Shown: positions 9,038 through 17,453 of the stretch, one piece after another
Layout: each line of letters opens with the position of its first letter
Numbering within the stretch: the stretch's first letter is position 1
From: Sphingomonas sp. PP-CE-1G-424
GTDB taxonomy: Bacteria; Pseudomonadota; Alphaproteobacteria; Sphingomonadales; Sphingomonadaceae
Direction: 5' to 3'
DNA: 64,000 bases
Assembly (NCBI RefSeq): GCF_004341085.1
Contig: NZ_SLXW01000003.1
Location: 62,001 to 126,000 of the forward strand
Notes under the pieces: generated by a model
Told to the model about the DNA's origin: nothing
What the model saw: the letters and a program-made list of their open reading frames with translations, nothing else
Database searches by the model: none
Made by a program: the position numbers and the translations under genes

Positions 9038-10587
9038 TGGACGATAGCGGCTGGCACGGCACGACATCGTCGGTGTGGTCGATCCTCGGCATCGATCCGA
9101 CCGACGACCAGACCGCGATCCGTCGCGCATACGGCAGGCGATTGAAAGCGATCGATCCCGAGGTCGACCCCGCTGCCTTCATCGCCCTGCGCGGGGCGCG
9201 GGACTCCGCGATGGATTGGGTGCGCGGCAGCGAGTTCCACGAGGTGGCGTTCGCGACGCCGTTCGGCTCGAGCGATCCGCACAGCCCCGATCGGCAGCAT
9301 TCCGAGCAGGCGCCGGCGCCGACGTCGGATCAGTGCGTTGAGCCGAGCTACCCGGCGGATCTTCCCGAAGCCGCACCCACGATGGTGCCGTCCTTCGTCC
9401 CCGATACGACGCGGATCGACCGCTTGCACGCGCTGCTGTTCGATCCTGCCCTGGCTGCATCTGTGGACGATATCGTCGAGGCGACTCAGCGCGTTCTGAC
9501 CGACCCCGCAATGGTGGCGATCGATCATGCCCAAAACGTCGAGGGGATGGTCGCCGACCTCATCTTCCGCGCTACGCCGCGCAGTGATCCCATGATCGAC
9601 GTCGCAATTGCCCATTTCAAATGGGTTGCGGAGGGTGTCGAACTGCGGCGCCTCCCGATCGTCGACTGGATTCTACGGCGCCGCGAGGACCGGTATTTCG
9701 AGGTCGGGCTGCTACATCAGAATGGGTTCTATGCGGACCTGCTTACCGGTCTGCGCGAGCCCCCGCCCGTGCGCTGGGGCAGGTTGCGCGCGTGGCGATA
9801 CGGGGCGGCGGTCGAATATCTGCTATCCTATCTGCAATCGCTTCACCCGACCGCACTTCCCGGCCTCAACCAGGACACCCTGCAGTGGTGGAACGCGCGC
9901 ATCGCCGCCCAGCACCGCGGTAACCCGGTCTCGCGCTGGTTCCGCGAACGCTGGCGGCGGACCGTCTGGGAACGCGGGATCGGCGAAGGCCAGCAGCACC
10001 GCGCCAATCCGCTGCTGTATATCGGCATGTTCCTGTTTCCGTACATCTTCGTCTGGTTCCTGTTCCGCGCCCAGCACAGCATGAGGGCGCGTGCCTTGGG
10101 CATCGCCTATATTTTGATCCTCGTGCTGATCCCGCTGCCCAGTCCCGCGAGCAAAACCAAGCCGGTGTCGGCAGGGTCGGCCCACACCGCGTCCTCTCCT
10201 CCCGTACTGCAGCCACCGTTCGTCGATATGTCGTCCGACCTCCAACAGGTGCTTGATCGGATAACGGCGGACACCGTGACCGTGGCCGATCTCAAGCAGA
10301 AAAACCCGCCTGCATATGCTCAGTTGGCCAGCGCCTGGCAGTCCGAGAAGGCGGGCGGCCGATCCTTCGAGACGTTCGTCCCGCGCGCCTACGCGATCGT
10401 CAACAGCGTCTTCGCGTCCGCGTTACGCGGGCCGGACGCAAAGCTGATCACCGATAATGCCCGGGCCTATGTCAACCAACTCCACTGGGCGGCCCAAGGG
10501 AGCATGGCCCAATGCGTCGACGTCCTGAAGGGCACCGGCAAAGATCCGCCGTCACGTACTTTTGCCGAATACCAAGCCACGCTGTGA
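9037..10587 (+). CDS. Divergent J-domain-like membrane protein (co-chaperone candidate)
   Basis: The N-terminus (about residues 7-60) resembles DjlB/DjlC-type J domains: VWSILGIDPTDDQTAIRRAYGRRLKAIDPEVDPAAFIALRGAR. The canonical HPD is replaced by IDPEVDP, as in that divergent group. A long soluble helical region follows. Two membrane helices lie at about residues 326-345 and 352-371, then a periplasmic tail of about 145 residues. It starts at ATG 9037 inside TGATG with the Hsp70 stop, so the two are translationally coupled. It probably recruits or stimulates the HscC-like ATPase at the membrane (inference). The frame ends at TGA 10585-10587 but stays open for 83 more coding codons; see the next entry. 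Confidence 0.75.
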   Translation: MDDSGWHGTTSSVWSILGIDPTDDQTAIRRAYGRRLKAIDPEVDPAAFIALRGARDSAMDWVRGSEFHEVAFATPFGSSDPHSPDRQHSEQAPAPTSDQCVEPSYPADLPEAAPTMVPSFVPDTTRIDRLHALLFDPALAASVDDIVEATQRVLTDPAMVAIDHAQNVEGMVADLIFRATPRSDPMIDVAIAHFKWVAEGVELRRLPIVDWILRRREDRYFEVGLLHQNGFYADLLTGLREPPPVRWGRLRAWRYGAAVEYLLSYLQSLHPTALPGLNQDTLQWWNARIAAQHRGNPVSRWFRERWRRTVWERGIGEGQQHRANPLLYIGMFLFPYIFVWFLFRAQHSMRARALGIAYILILVLIPLPSPASKTKPVSAGSAHTASSPPVLQPPFVDMSSDLQQVLDRITADTVTVADLKQKNPPAYAQLASAWQSEKAGGRSFETFVPRAYAIVNSVFASALRGPDAKLITDNARAYVNQLHWAAQGSMAQCVDVLKGTGKDPPSRTFAEYQATL

Positions 10588-10839
10588 GGCCGCGCTTTGT
10601 TGGGAGGCCCCGTCAAGCCGAAGCCCAAACCCGCCGAACTTGGCGTTCCCCGCGCGATCGTCGCCGGAGCTGAATCTCGCTCGCAGCTGTCCCGTGCCGA
10701 CTTCAAGGCCGCTCTTGCCTTTCACGGGAGTCCGGCCGCCATCTGCAACGCCAACATCGCCCTGATCGACGAAGCGACGTTCAAACCCAATGCCGTCAAG
10801 CTCGACTTCCTCCGCAACCTGTTCGGCAGAGATTACTAG
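10588..10839 (+). pseudogene. In-frame 3' extension of the J-like gene after TGA
   Basis: These 83 codons are in the same frame as the J-like gene and follow its TGA directly. They encode a protein-like segment (GRALLGGPVKPKPKPAELG, then SRADFKAALAF and ICNANIALIDEA) ending at TAG 10839. Undisrupted, the J-like protein would be about 600 residues. The simplest explanation is a nonsense change of a sense codon (for example CGA or TGG) to TGA. Alternatives are stop readthrough, or a separate small gene starting at TTG 10597 with GAGG about 7 nt upstream. Without homologues I cannot choose, but the continuous frame and matching composition favour one original gene. Confidence 0.5.
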
Positions 10840-11087
10840 GCTCGCAGAGGCAATTTGCCGTCATCCTATCGTCCATCTGCCTTTACGCTGACGGCATGCT
10901 CAATCGCGTCCCTTGCCATGTACACCTACATGCATCGGTTCGGGGAGGCAGATCGGGCGGCGACGTACCGCGACCCTTCATATACGCGCAGTTAGAACCG
11001 AGGTCCTGATGACGCGCGTGTCCATGTGACCTTCCGTCCAACTAGGGGGCAAGGCTAGATCGTTTCAAAGAATATGCTCATCCTCAA

Positions 11088-11750
11088 TCAGATTAACGCT
11101 GTAGCCTTTTCCACAAAACGAATATTTGCCTCGTCGATGGCGCGATAAAATTCCAGCGCTGCTTCTCCTTCGGCGAAGTTTTTCTTCGCCTTGCTGCTGA
11201 AGGCAGTAGCGGGAACATGAAGAGCTTCATTTGGAGAATGGACGCTGCGGACTAACAGGGGTTTGCCGGCCACCTCTGCCTTGATCTCTACGATAATTGG
11301 TGGGTTCCCGTTGTTCGTTTCGGCAGGATCGAACCAACCGTCCGGTGTTTTGTCGCGGCTGCATTTAGGCACGGCAGCACTGCGACCAACAAAGCCTGCG
11401 CCACCGTTGACCGATCCGACCCCGATCGAGAGCGCCTGGTTCATTTGCGCCGCTGCGGAGTTAAAGAACACCTGATAGGATCGGAGCACCACCGGCCGCT
11501 GTTCCAGGCGTCGCGCGAGCGATGAAGCGCGGAGCGCGGCGTCTAGAGTATCAAGCCGTTTACGGGAGCGGCCCTCGTCACTGAGAACACGGATCCCAAA
11601 GCTGCAAGAGAAGATGCTAGCTGACAGGTTGCGCTGTCTGTCTTCACCTGCGGTACGGTGATCGATGATCAGGGGCCTCGGTGCCGGTGCCGGTGCGGCA
11701 CTCGCCGATGTGACTATGGCTAGGGCGGCCAGCTTGTACGTGATAATAAT
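11088..11750 (-). CDS. Hypothetical exported protein with unclear start
   Basis: The frame encodes a signal-peptide-like start (ITYKLAALAIVTSASAAPAPAP), then about 190 polar residues with two Cys, and ends at TGA 11088. No in-frame ATG, GTG or TTG precedes the signal peptide before an in-frame TAG at 11772-11774. A strong Shine-Dalgarno (AAGGGGAC, about 11754-11761) lies just before ATT codons at 11745-11750, so an ATT start is possible. An ATG at 11768-11770 is one base out of frame, separated by a run of six A. An internal GTG (11490-11492) would remove the signal. Family unknown. Export to the periplasm or cell surface is inferred. Confidence 0.55.
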   Translation of the reverse strand: MIITYKLAALAIVTSASAAPAPAPRPLIIDHRTAGEDRQRNLSASIFSCSFGIRVLSDEGRSRKRLDTLDAALRASSLARRLEQRPVVLRSYQVFFNSAAAQMNQALSIGVGSVNGGAGFVGRSAAVPKCSRDKTPDGWFDPAETNNGNPPIIVEIKAEVAGKPLLVRSVHSPNEALHVPATAFSSKAKKNFAEGEAALEFYRAIDEANIRFVEKATALI

Positions 11751-11826
11751 AACGTCCCCTTTTTTAGCATCCTAGTATGCGCGAACGTTGCTGCAACGTG
11801 GCAGATACATTCGGCTGTCCTATTCT

Positions 11827-11846
11827 GCACGTGCATGTGCACGTGC
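11827..11846. promoter_or_regulatory. 20-bp near-perfect palindrome in divergent intergenic region
   Basis: Arms GCACGTGCA (11827-11835) and TGCACGTGC (11838-11846) are exact reverse complements around TG. It lies between the minus-strand exported-protein gene (start near 11750) and the plus-strand gene at 11995, a natural place for an operator serving both. No regulator is encoded beside it, so the operator role is inference. Confidence 0.5.
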
Positions 11847-11860
11847 GCGGACCGCTCGCT

Positions 11861-11900
11861 ACCGGACCGCACCGGACCGCACCGGACCGCACCGGACGGC
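11861..11900. repeat. Four tandem copies of a 10-bp unit
   Basis: The unit ACCGGACCGC occurs three times exactly (11861-11890) and a fourth time with changes (11891-11900). It lies 14 bp from the palindrome at 11827, in the same intergenic region. Copy number of such short arrays can vary between strains. Confidence 0.8.
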
Positions 11901-11994
11901 TCCGGCAGTCGGCACTCGTTGACGTTGAGGGGCTCCAGTATAAGATGACGTACCGATCAATAATCGTTCCGCTTTGGGCGTCAGGTGGTGTTTG

Positions 11995-12372
11995 ATGGTA
12001 TTAACCTTTGCCTTACTTATAGTGTCCGCGGGTGCCGGTGCACCGACTTGTCCTGTTGGCGCACAATGGAGCATGCGCCCCCTACCAATGCGCAACAAAA
12101 ACGTTGTCCGTATCGCGGATGTTGTATTGGTATTTAATGGAGCGCCGCTATCAGACAGCCTTCTGCGCGAGTATCTTCGGACCGGCGCTCGAATATTGCC
12201 GCGGCCAGGGCTGGTTATCGATACGACCGACATGCCGTGTGCGATCAAAACGCGGATCGTTGCTTATGCGGAGGCTGTAGGGGGATGCACACCCGAGACC
12301 TGTAGCGCCTATGCGATGGGCTATAGGCCCACCCCACCAGCGCCGCCTCCTCCAGGTGGCAAATGGCCGTAA
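11995..12372 (+). CDS. Small exported protein with weak ExbD/TolR-like character
   Basis: A 125-residue protein with a signal peptide (MVLTFALLIVSAGAGA) and four Cys (two near the start and middle, two close together late), ending in a proline-rich tail (TPPAPPPPGG). ATG 11995 is preferred because AGGTGG lies 6 nt upstream. The central part (VVLVFNGAPLSDSLLREYL, then PGLVIDTTDMP) loosely follows the alternating pattern of the periplasmic ExbD/TolR domain, but no transmembrane anchor remains after signal cleavage. This resemblance is weak and the function is not established. It is divergent from the exported-protein gene at 11088-11750. Confidence 0.55.
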   Translation: MVLTFALLIVSAGAGAPTCPVGAQWSMRPLPMRNKNVVRIADVVLVFNGAPLSDSLLREYLRTGARILPRPGLVIDTTDMPCAIKTRIVAYAEAVGGCTPETCSAYAMGYRPTPPAPPPPGGKWP

Positions 12373-12398
12373 CAAAAAACCTTTTACTTGGAGAGCTT

Positions 12399-13066
12399 AT
12401 GAGAAATTGGTACGTGAATATGGGTGCAGTCACACTGGCGCCGCTTATAGCTTATCCCGCTATCGCGCAAAACACGCCCACGGCGCGTGCTAGTTCCGGC
12501 TTAAGTACTACGCGTTGTGAGTTACATGTTTGGCCGTCGGAGAAGTTGGGCGGGCATGGTCTTTATTTATACAATGAAATAATAAGAGGTGGGTCATCCA
12601 AAAAATAAATTAATAAATCAATGAGTGACCTGCTTACTCCAAGGTCACAAATGTCAGCGATGCGAGACGTCGTCGTAGCTACAAGCCTGGGCCTGCCAAG
12701 TGCGACCTTGGTTGTGGATCATCAATTGCCTCTTGACCATAAAACCGTAAATAAAGTTAAAGAGCGACGTTCTGATTCTAAATCAATATGCTACTTTGAG
12801 TTAATTATGACATCTCATTCGTTGATTGAAGATGTTGTAGGGAGTGATAGGTTTTCATCAGGTTTTCTATTTCGTAACTTTGGCGCCAGCATGACTGAAA
12901 AAATACGATTAAAGGCGTGGGTGGGAACAAGTTGAAGATATTCACTCAGTCAGAGCAATTGCGGCCCACTGATGCACCTCGACTAGTGGCAGAGTCGGTT
13001 CGTGCAAACTTCTTGGAGTATGCGAAAAACGCACGTCCAAAGATCACTTCTTCAATTAGACTTTAG
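12399..13066 (+). pseudogene. AT-rich decayed gene for an exported CELHVWP-type protein
   Basis: Three consecutive plus-strand pieces look like one broken gene. Piece 1 (ATG 12399, GGAGAG just upstream) has a signal peptide ending AIAQ and the motif CELHVWPSEKLGGHG, then stops at TAA 12606-12608. Piece 2 continues in the same frame from about 12609 to 12935 (GLPSATLVVDHQLPLD, CYFELIMTSHSLIEDVV, FLFRNFGAS). Piece 3 continues one frame over after about 12920 (KIFTQSEQLRPTDAP, VRANFLEYAKNA) to TAG 13066. I recall proteins with this CELHVWP start and a CYAELI-like centre in sphingomonads, but this is memory, not a search. A hairpin follows the last stop (13066-13092). Piece 1 alone may be a short functional peptide. 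Confidence 0.5.
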
Positions 13067-13263
13067 CTGATACCAAGGGTTTGGTGCTCAGCAGTTGGAC
13101 GGAGGCGATCATAGAATGGCCAACGGGATATCTGACGATGGTTGAATTGGTCATGACAAGGTTGTCAACAAACGAACGGGGCTCTGGATAGGTGAGGTTC
13201 TCGAAATTAATCCTTTTTGTGGAGGCTGCAGCGTCAGCCGACGTCCGCTGACGCCATCTGCCT

Positions 13264-13411
13264 TCCCGATAGCGGACGCTCTGCTTTCCTTTCCCATCAC
13301 GACATTCGCGAGCGGATAGGCGGCCTCAAAAATCGGTCTTATCGCAAAGCTGAACCAGCGTTCGGAGTTGGGAAGCTAGGGAAGGGGCGTGAGCGTCCGA
13401 TTGTGGTATCC
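13264..13411. repeat. Dispersed repeat, composite inverted copy E
   Basis: The right arm (13351-13411) has GTTCGGAGTTGGGAAGC, then GGGAAGGGGCGTGAGCGTCC and GATTGTGG, matching copies A, F and G. The left arm (about 13264-13310), read on the minus strand, has GAATGTCGTGATGGGAAAGG and GAGCGTCCGCTATCGGG, the same blocks in inverted orientation. Together they form an inverted pair of about 150 bp, like the copy near 36.7 kb. No gene is supported between 13066 and 13540. Confidence 0.55.
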
Positions 13412-13539
13412 GTGGCTGACCTTATTCGTTTTAAATTTGGCAGTTCGAAGAGGCTGATTACAAATAGGGCGGCTTGGCACGAAGATGGTCAGACGCCGTC
13501 ATTTGCTTCACGCAACGATTTGCAGATCCAGATCGCCGG

Positions 13540-15081
13540 CTAGATGACGTCGACGTCTCGTCCTTTGGTTTCGCGACCCAGCCACGCCACCAGTACGAGA
13601 GAAGCGGCCGTCGGTACCAGAACTAGACCCGCTACGGTCGCCAGCGGCGGGACCGCACCTGCAATCGCGAGTCCTTGTGCGCCCAGGCCACCGGCTTTGG
13701 AACAGGCCGCGACCCATCCCGTGGCGCGCCCACGAACGCGTGCCGGGAAGCTCTCGGCGACATAGGGCAGCAAGATGGCGATGATCGCGTTGACGCCTAC
13801 GATCAGCGCGGCGACCGGCAGGACGGGACTGACGGCGCCGGATTGCCGCTCGACCCATAACACACCGACGAGTCCCAAGGCGAGCATCGCGATGGCTGCG
13901 AGAAGCGCACCCTTGCTGCTCCAGCGGCTGTAGAGCAGCGCTGCGACGAAGATCGTAGGGACCGCGATCAGCGACGCCTTGGCGAGCAGTCCGCTAGCCA
14001 CGCCGACGCTATAACCGCGAGCGACGAGGTCGGCGGGCAGCCAGAGCAACAGGCCGAAATTGGCGCAGCCCCAGGCCAGCGCGGCGATGCTGAAGGCGAC
14101 GAGCGCTCCGGCGTTGCGCAAGGTCGGCCGTGCGGCAACGTCCGCCCCATCACTCGACGGCGCGTCCTGCCTCGTCACACGCCCGCCACCGAAGCGCGCG
14201 AGCACCATCTCCGCCTCGTGCGCGCGCCCCTGAACGACCAGGAACCGTGGCGATTCCGGTATCAGCCGACCAAGAAGGATCAGCAGCAGTCCGGTCGGCA
14301 GATTGGCCAGCCACAGGATCCTCCACCCGAAGATCGGCTGGAGGAGCGCCGACAGGCCGCTGGCCGCGAAATAGCCTCCCGCCGCGCCCAGGCCGCCGAT
14401 GAGCACGAGGCTCCAGCCGCGGTGTCGGTTCGGCATCATCTCGGCGAGCAGCGCATAGGTGACCGGCAGCATCCCGCCGGCAGCCGCACCCATCATGAAA
14501 CACATGGCGATGTTCCAGGCGAGGCTCGGCATCGCGCCGCAGATCGACGTGCCGACGAACATCACCGCCGACAGCAGGATCGACGCCTTGCGCCCGTATA
14601 TGTCCGCAACGAAGCCCCACACGATCGATCCCGCGACCGTCCCCGACAGCGCCGAGAACGGCACCAGCGAGGCGGTGGCACGCGACACGCCATATTCGCT
14701 CGTCATGCCCGACAGGGTGAAGCCAAGCGCGGCGGGCTTCATGACGTCGATCACCAGCGCCACGATCAGTGCGCCCATCATGACCCAGTGCGACGCGCGC
14801 AACGGTGCATCCTGCAGCCCGGTGACGGTCATATGCCTCAACTGCCGCCGCAACCGCATGGCATCGCCCGGTAGCAACCCATAGGCGGCGAGGCCGGTCC
14901 CGCCGACGATCAGCGCCATGCCGAACAGCATGCCGACGTCCATCGGCATGCCGGCCATCCGGTAGCCCATGCCGCGAGCCATCAGAAACATCGGCAGATG
15001 CAGGGCGACCCCGATCGTCACCGCGATACAGCCGAGCACGAAGGCCCACAGACCCCGCCTACCGGTCACCATCGTCTGCAT
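13540..15081 (-). CDS. MFS transporter, sugar-porter/aromatic-acid type
   Basis: A 513-residue polytopic protein. The first two hydrophobic helices (about residues 10-70) are an extra N-terminal pair. The remainder is a 12-helix MFS unit with the loop 2-3 motif GFVADIYGRKAS and the PESPRFLVVQGR segment after helix 6, both typical of the sugar-porter and aromatic-acid:H+ branches. It starts at ATG 15081 with GAGGGGGA just upstream. It lies 130 bp downstream of a MarR gene on the same strand, so MarR probably controls it. The substrate is unknown; MarR-linked transporters often handle aromatic acids or drugs, which is only a hint here. Confidence 0.85.
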   Translation of the reverse strand: MQTMVTGRRGLWAFVLGCIAVTIGVALHLPMFLMARGMGYRMAGMPMDVGMLFGMALIVGGTGLAAYGLLPGDAMRLRRQLRHMTVTGLQDAPLRASHWVMMGALIVALVIDVMKPAALGFTLSGMTSEYGVSRATASLVPFSALSGTVAGSIVWGFVADIYGRKASILLSAVMFVGTSICGAMPSLAWNIAMCFMMGAAAGGMLPVTYALLAEMMPNRHRGWSLVLIGGLGAAGGYFAASGLSALLQPIFGWRILWLANLPTGLLLILLGRLIPESPRFLVVQGRAHEAEMVLARFGGGRVTRQDAPSSDGADVAARPTLRNAGALVAFSIAALAWGCANFGLLLWLPADLVARGYSVGVASGLLAKASLIAVPTIFVAALLYSRWSSKGALLAAIAMLALGLVGVLWVERQSGAVSPVLPVAALIVGVNAIIAILLPYVAESFPARVRGRATGWVAACSKAGGLGAQGLAIAGAVPPLATVAGLVLVPTAASLVLVAWLGRETKGRDVDVI

Positions 15082-15211
15082 TTCCCCCTCGTTTCGCCAC
15101 CGCGTTCCGCGCCGTGGTCGTTTGCGCAGCGGCTACCGATACGCGCAAGCTCACCTTGGCATTTTAGATCGTATCGCGACAGATGTTTCCCGCCGGGCAC
15201 GGGCACATGCC

Positions 15212-15622
15212 TTATCCAAACCGATCGAGCATTTCGGTCAGCATGGGCCGGAGACGGGCGATCTCATCGCGATGAACCGATGACAGACCCGCGAGCATCG
15301 TCTCGCCCTCGGGCGTCAACCGCAGCAGCGAGCGGCGCTTGTCGCCGTCGGAATTGTAGCGAACGACGAGGTTCGACCCCTCCAGCCTGTCGATCAGTCC
15401 CGAGGCGCTATGCGGCTTGAGGACCAGCCGAGTCGCGACATAGCCGATCGTGATGTCGTCGACCGGCGCCGCCCGGATTGCGAGCAGCGCCTGATGCTGT
15501 TGCGGCGCAAGCCCAGCCGCCGCCGCCGCAGTCTCACTGAAGGTCGTGAACAGCCGCAGCGCATGGCGAAAATCCGCCAGTGCCCGATAATCGGCGTCCT
15601 TCAATGCGTCCGTATCGCTCAT
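15212..15622 (-). CDS. MarR-family transcriptional regulator
   Basis: A 136-residue winged-helix protein. It has the MarR layout: an N-terminal dimerisation helix (about 10-35), a recognition helix region at VATRLVLKPHSASGLIDRLEGSNLV (about 62-86), the wing RYNSDGDKRRSLLRLTPEGETML (about 88-110), and a C-terminal dimer helix. The wing Asp-Lys-Arg matches the family's conserved DxRxxxxxLT pattern. It is transcribed away from the ClC gene, and a palindrome (15644-15662) lies between the two starts. It probably represses itself, the MFS gene downstream and perhaps the ClC gene, with relief by an unknown ligand. Confidence 0.88.
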   Translation of the reverse strand: MSDTDALKDADYRALADFRHALRLFTTFSETAAAAAGLAPQQHQALLAIRAAPVDDITIGYVATRLVLKPHSASGLIDRLEGSNLVVRYNSDGDKRRSLLRLTPEGETMLAGLSSVHRDEIARLRPMLTEMLDRFG

Positions 15623-15637
15623 CGTAGTCAGCCCGTG

Positions 15638-15664
15638 TTGATATATATCGCACTACGATATAAT
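15638..15664. promoter_or_regulatory. Promoter with overlapping palindromic operator, MarR candidate
   Basis: A perfect inverted repeat, TATATCG (15644-15650) and CGATATA (15656-15662) with a 5-nt spacer, lies in the 76-bp gap between the divergent MarR and ClC genes. It overlaps a consensus -10 box TATAAT (15659-15664) facing the ClC gene, with TTGATA (15638-15643) as -35 at a short 15-nt spacing. Binding here would block RNA polymerase. Assignment to the adjacent MarR protein is inference from position and symmetry. Confidence 0.65.
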
Positions 15665-15698
15665 AGCCTGCCTTCCTTGGAGGCGAAAGACTCTCATC

Positions 15699-17453
15699 AT
15701 GATCGCAGCGGTACGAGCAATCGAAAACCACCGGCTCGCGGACCATAGCGCCGACCGGCGAATGCTGATGCTGGCGGCGATGGCGATCGTCGTCGGGACC
15801 GGCGGGGCGCTTGCGGCATGGATGCTCATCAAACTCATCGCGCTGGCGACCAACCTCTTCTGGTTCGGTCGACTTTCCACGCGGTCAGCCGCGATCGTCG
15901 ACACGCTCGTCGGGCCGTGGATGGTCGCCATTCCCGTTATCGGCGGTCTCATCATCGGCCTGATGGCGCGCTACGGCTCCGACAAGATCCGGGGGCATGG
16001 CATACCCGAGGCGATCGAGACGATCCTGTTCGGCGAAAGCCGGATGTCGGCCAAGGTCGCTCTGCTCAAGCCGCTATCCGCCGCGGTATCTATCGGCAGT
16101 GGCGGGCCGTTCGGGGCGGAAGGGCCGATCATCATGACCGGCGGGGCGATCGGATCGCTGTTCGCGCAACGCTTCCACATGAGTGCCGCCGAGCGCAAGA
16201 CACTGCTCGTCGCGGGCGCGGCGGCGGGTATGACCGCGATCTTCGGGACGCCGCTTGCCGCGATCCTGCTGGCGGTCGAGGTCTTGCTGTTCGAGTGGAA
16301 GCCGCGCAGCTTCGTACCGGTGGTGGTCGCCGTCTTGGTCGCGTTCGCGTGGCGGCCGGTGCTGCTCGACGGCGGTCCGATGTTCCCGTTCGTGGGTACG
16401 ACGCCATCCGGGGGGTGGCCGATCGCGTTCGCCGCGGGAGTCGGTCTTGCCACGGGTATGCTGGCGGCGGCGCTGTCGGTCGCGCTTTACGCGGTGGAGG
16501 ACGCGTTTCATCGCCTCCCGGTGCACTGGATGTGGTGGCCGGCAATAGGCGCGGTCGTCGTCGGTCTCGGCGGACTGGTCGACGCGCATGTCCTGGGCGC
16601 CGGCTATCCAAATATCCAGGCGCTACTCGACGGGTCCCTCGCGGTGCGCGTCATCCTCGCGCTGCTAGTCGTGAAGGCGATCGTCTGGCTGGTCGCTTTG
16701 GGATCGGGCACGTCGGGCGGCATCCTCGCGCCGTTGCTGATCCTGGGTGGCGCCGCGGGGGCGCTGATCGGCCAGGTCCTGCCCGGCGGTTCAGGGTTGT
16801 GGGCTATGATCGGGATGGCCGGCATCATGAGTGGCGCGATGCGGGCACCGATCACCGGGGCGCTGTTTGCCACGGAACTGACGCGGCATTTCGATGCCTT
16901 GCCGCTGACCATCGCCGCCGCCGCCGCCGCTTATGCGGTCAGCGTCTTGCTGATGCGGCGATCGATCCTGACCGAGAAGATCGCGCGCCGCGGCCGGCAT
17001 ATCCTGCAGGAGTATAGCGTCGATCCCCTCGATCTGATGCAAGCGGAGCAGTTGATGTCACGCGCGCCCGCGACGTTGCCAGGTTCGATGACGACCGCAG
17101 ACGCGACGACCTTTTTCGCGGATCGTGCCGAGCATCGGAGCTATCCGGTCGTCGACGATGCGGGTCGCGTGCTTGGCCTGGTGTCGCGGACCGACGCGTT
17201 GCGCTGGCGGACGATGCAACCCGGCACCGACGTGTCGCTGACCGAGACCTTGTCGGACGCTTCGCTGCTCGTGGCGTATCCCGATACGCCGATCGGAGTC
17301 GTGGCCGACATGATGGTCGAATCCGGCATTGGACGCGTGCCGATCGTCGCGCGCGATACGCGACAGGTCGTCGGCATCCTCTCGCGTCAGGACTTGCTCA
17401 AAGCTCGCCGCACGCAGCGTCAGTCGGAAACCGGACGGGCCGGTTCGCGCTAG
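15699..17453 (+). CDS. ClC-family chloride channel/antiporter with CBS pair
   Basis: A 584-residue membrane protein. ClC signature segments are present: GSGGPFGAEGP (selectivity loop plus gating Glu141), AAGMTAIFGTPLAAILLAVEV, and GSGTSGGILAPLLILGG. About residues 20-425 form the membrane core. Two CBS motifs follow at about 448-507 and 512-575 (RSYPVVDDAGRVLGLVSRTD; GRVPIVARDTRQVVGILSRQD), which in relatives bind adenosine nucleotides and tune gating. The gating Glu suggests Cl-/H+ exchange is possible. Many bacterial ClCs with CBS pairs are uncharacterised. The 3' end overlaps cobA on the other strand by 56 bp. Confidence 0.9.
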   Translation: MIAAVRAIENHRLADHSADRRMLMLAAMAIVVGTGGALAAWMLIKLIALATNLFWFGRLSTRSAAIVDTLVGPWMVAIPVIGGLIIGLMARYGSDKIRGHGIPEAIETILFGESRMSAKVALLKPLSAAVSIGSGGPFGAEGPIIMTGGAIGSLFAQRFHMSAAERKTLLVAGAAAGMTAIFGTPLAAILLAVEVLLFEWKPRSFVPVVVAVLVAFAWRPVLLDGGPMFPFVGTTPSGGWPIAFAAGVGLATGMLAAALSVALYAVEDAFHRLPVHWMWWPAIGAVVVGLGGLVDAHVLGAGYPNIQALLDGSLAVRVILALLVVKAIVWLVALGSGTSGGILAPLLILGGAAGALIGQVLPGGSGLWAMIGMAGIMSGAMRAPITGALFATELTRHFDALPLTIAAAAAAYAVSVLLMRRSILTEKIARRGRHILQEYSVDPLDLMQAEQLMSRAPATLPGSMTTADATTFFADRAEHRSYPVVDDAGRVLGLVSRTDALRWRTMQPGTDVSLTETLSDASLLVAYPDTPIGVVADMMVESGIGRVPIVARDTRQVVGILSRQDLLKARRTQRQSETGRAGSR

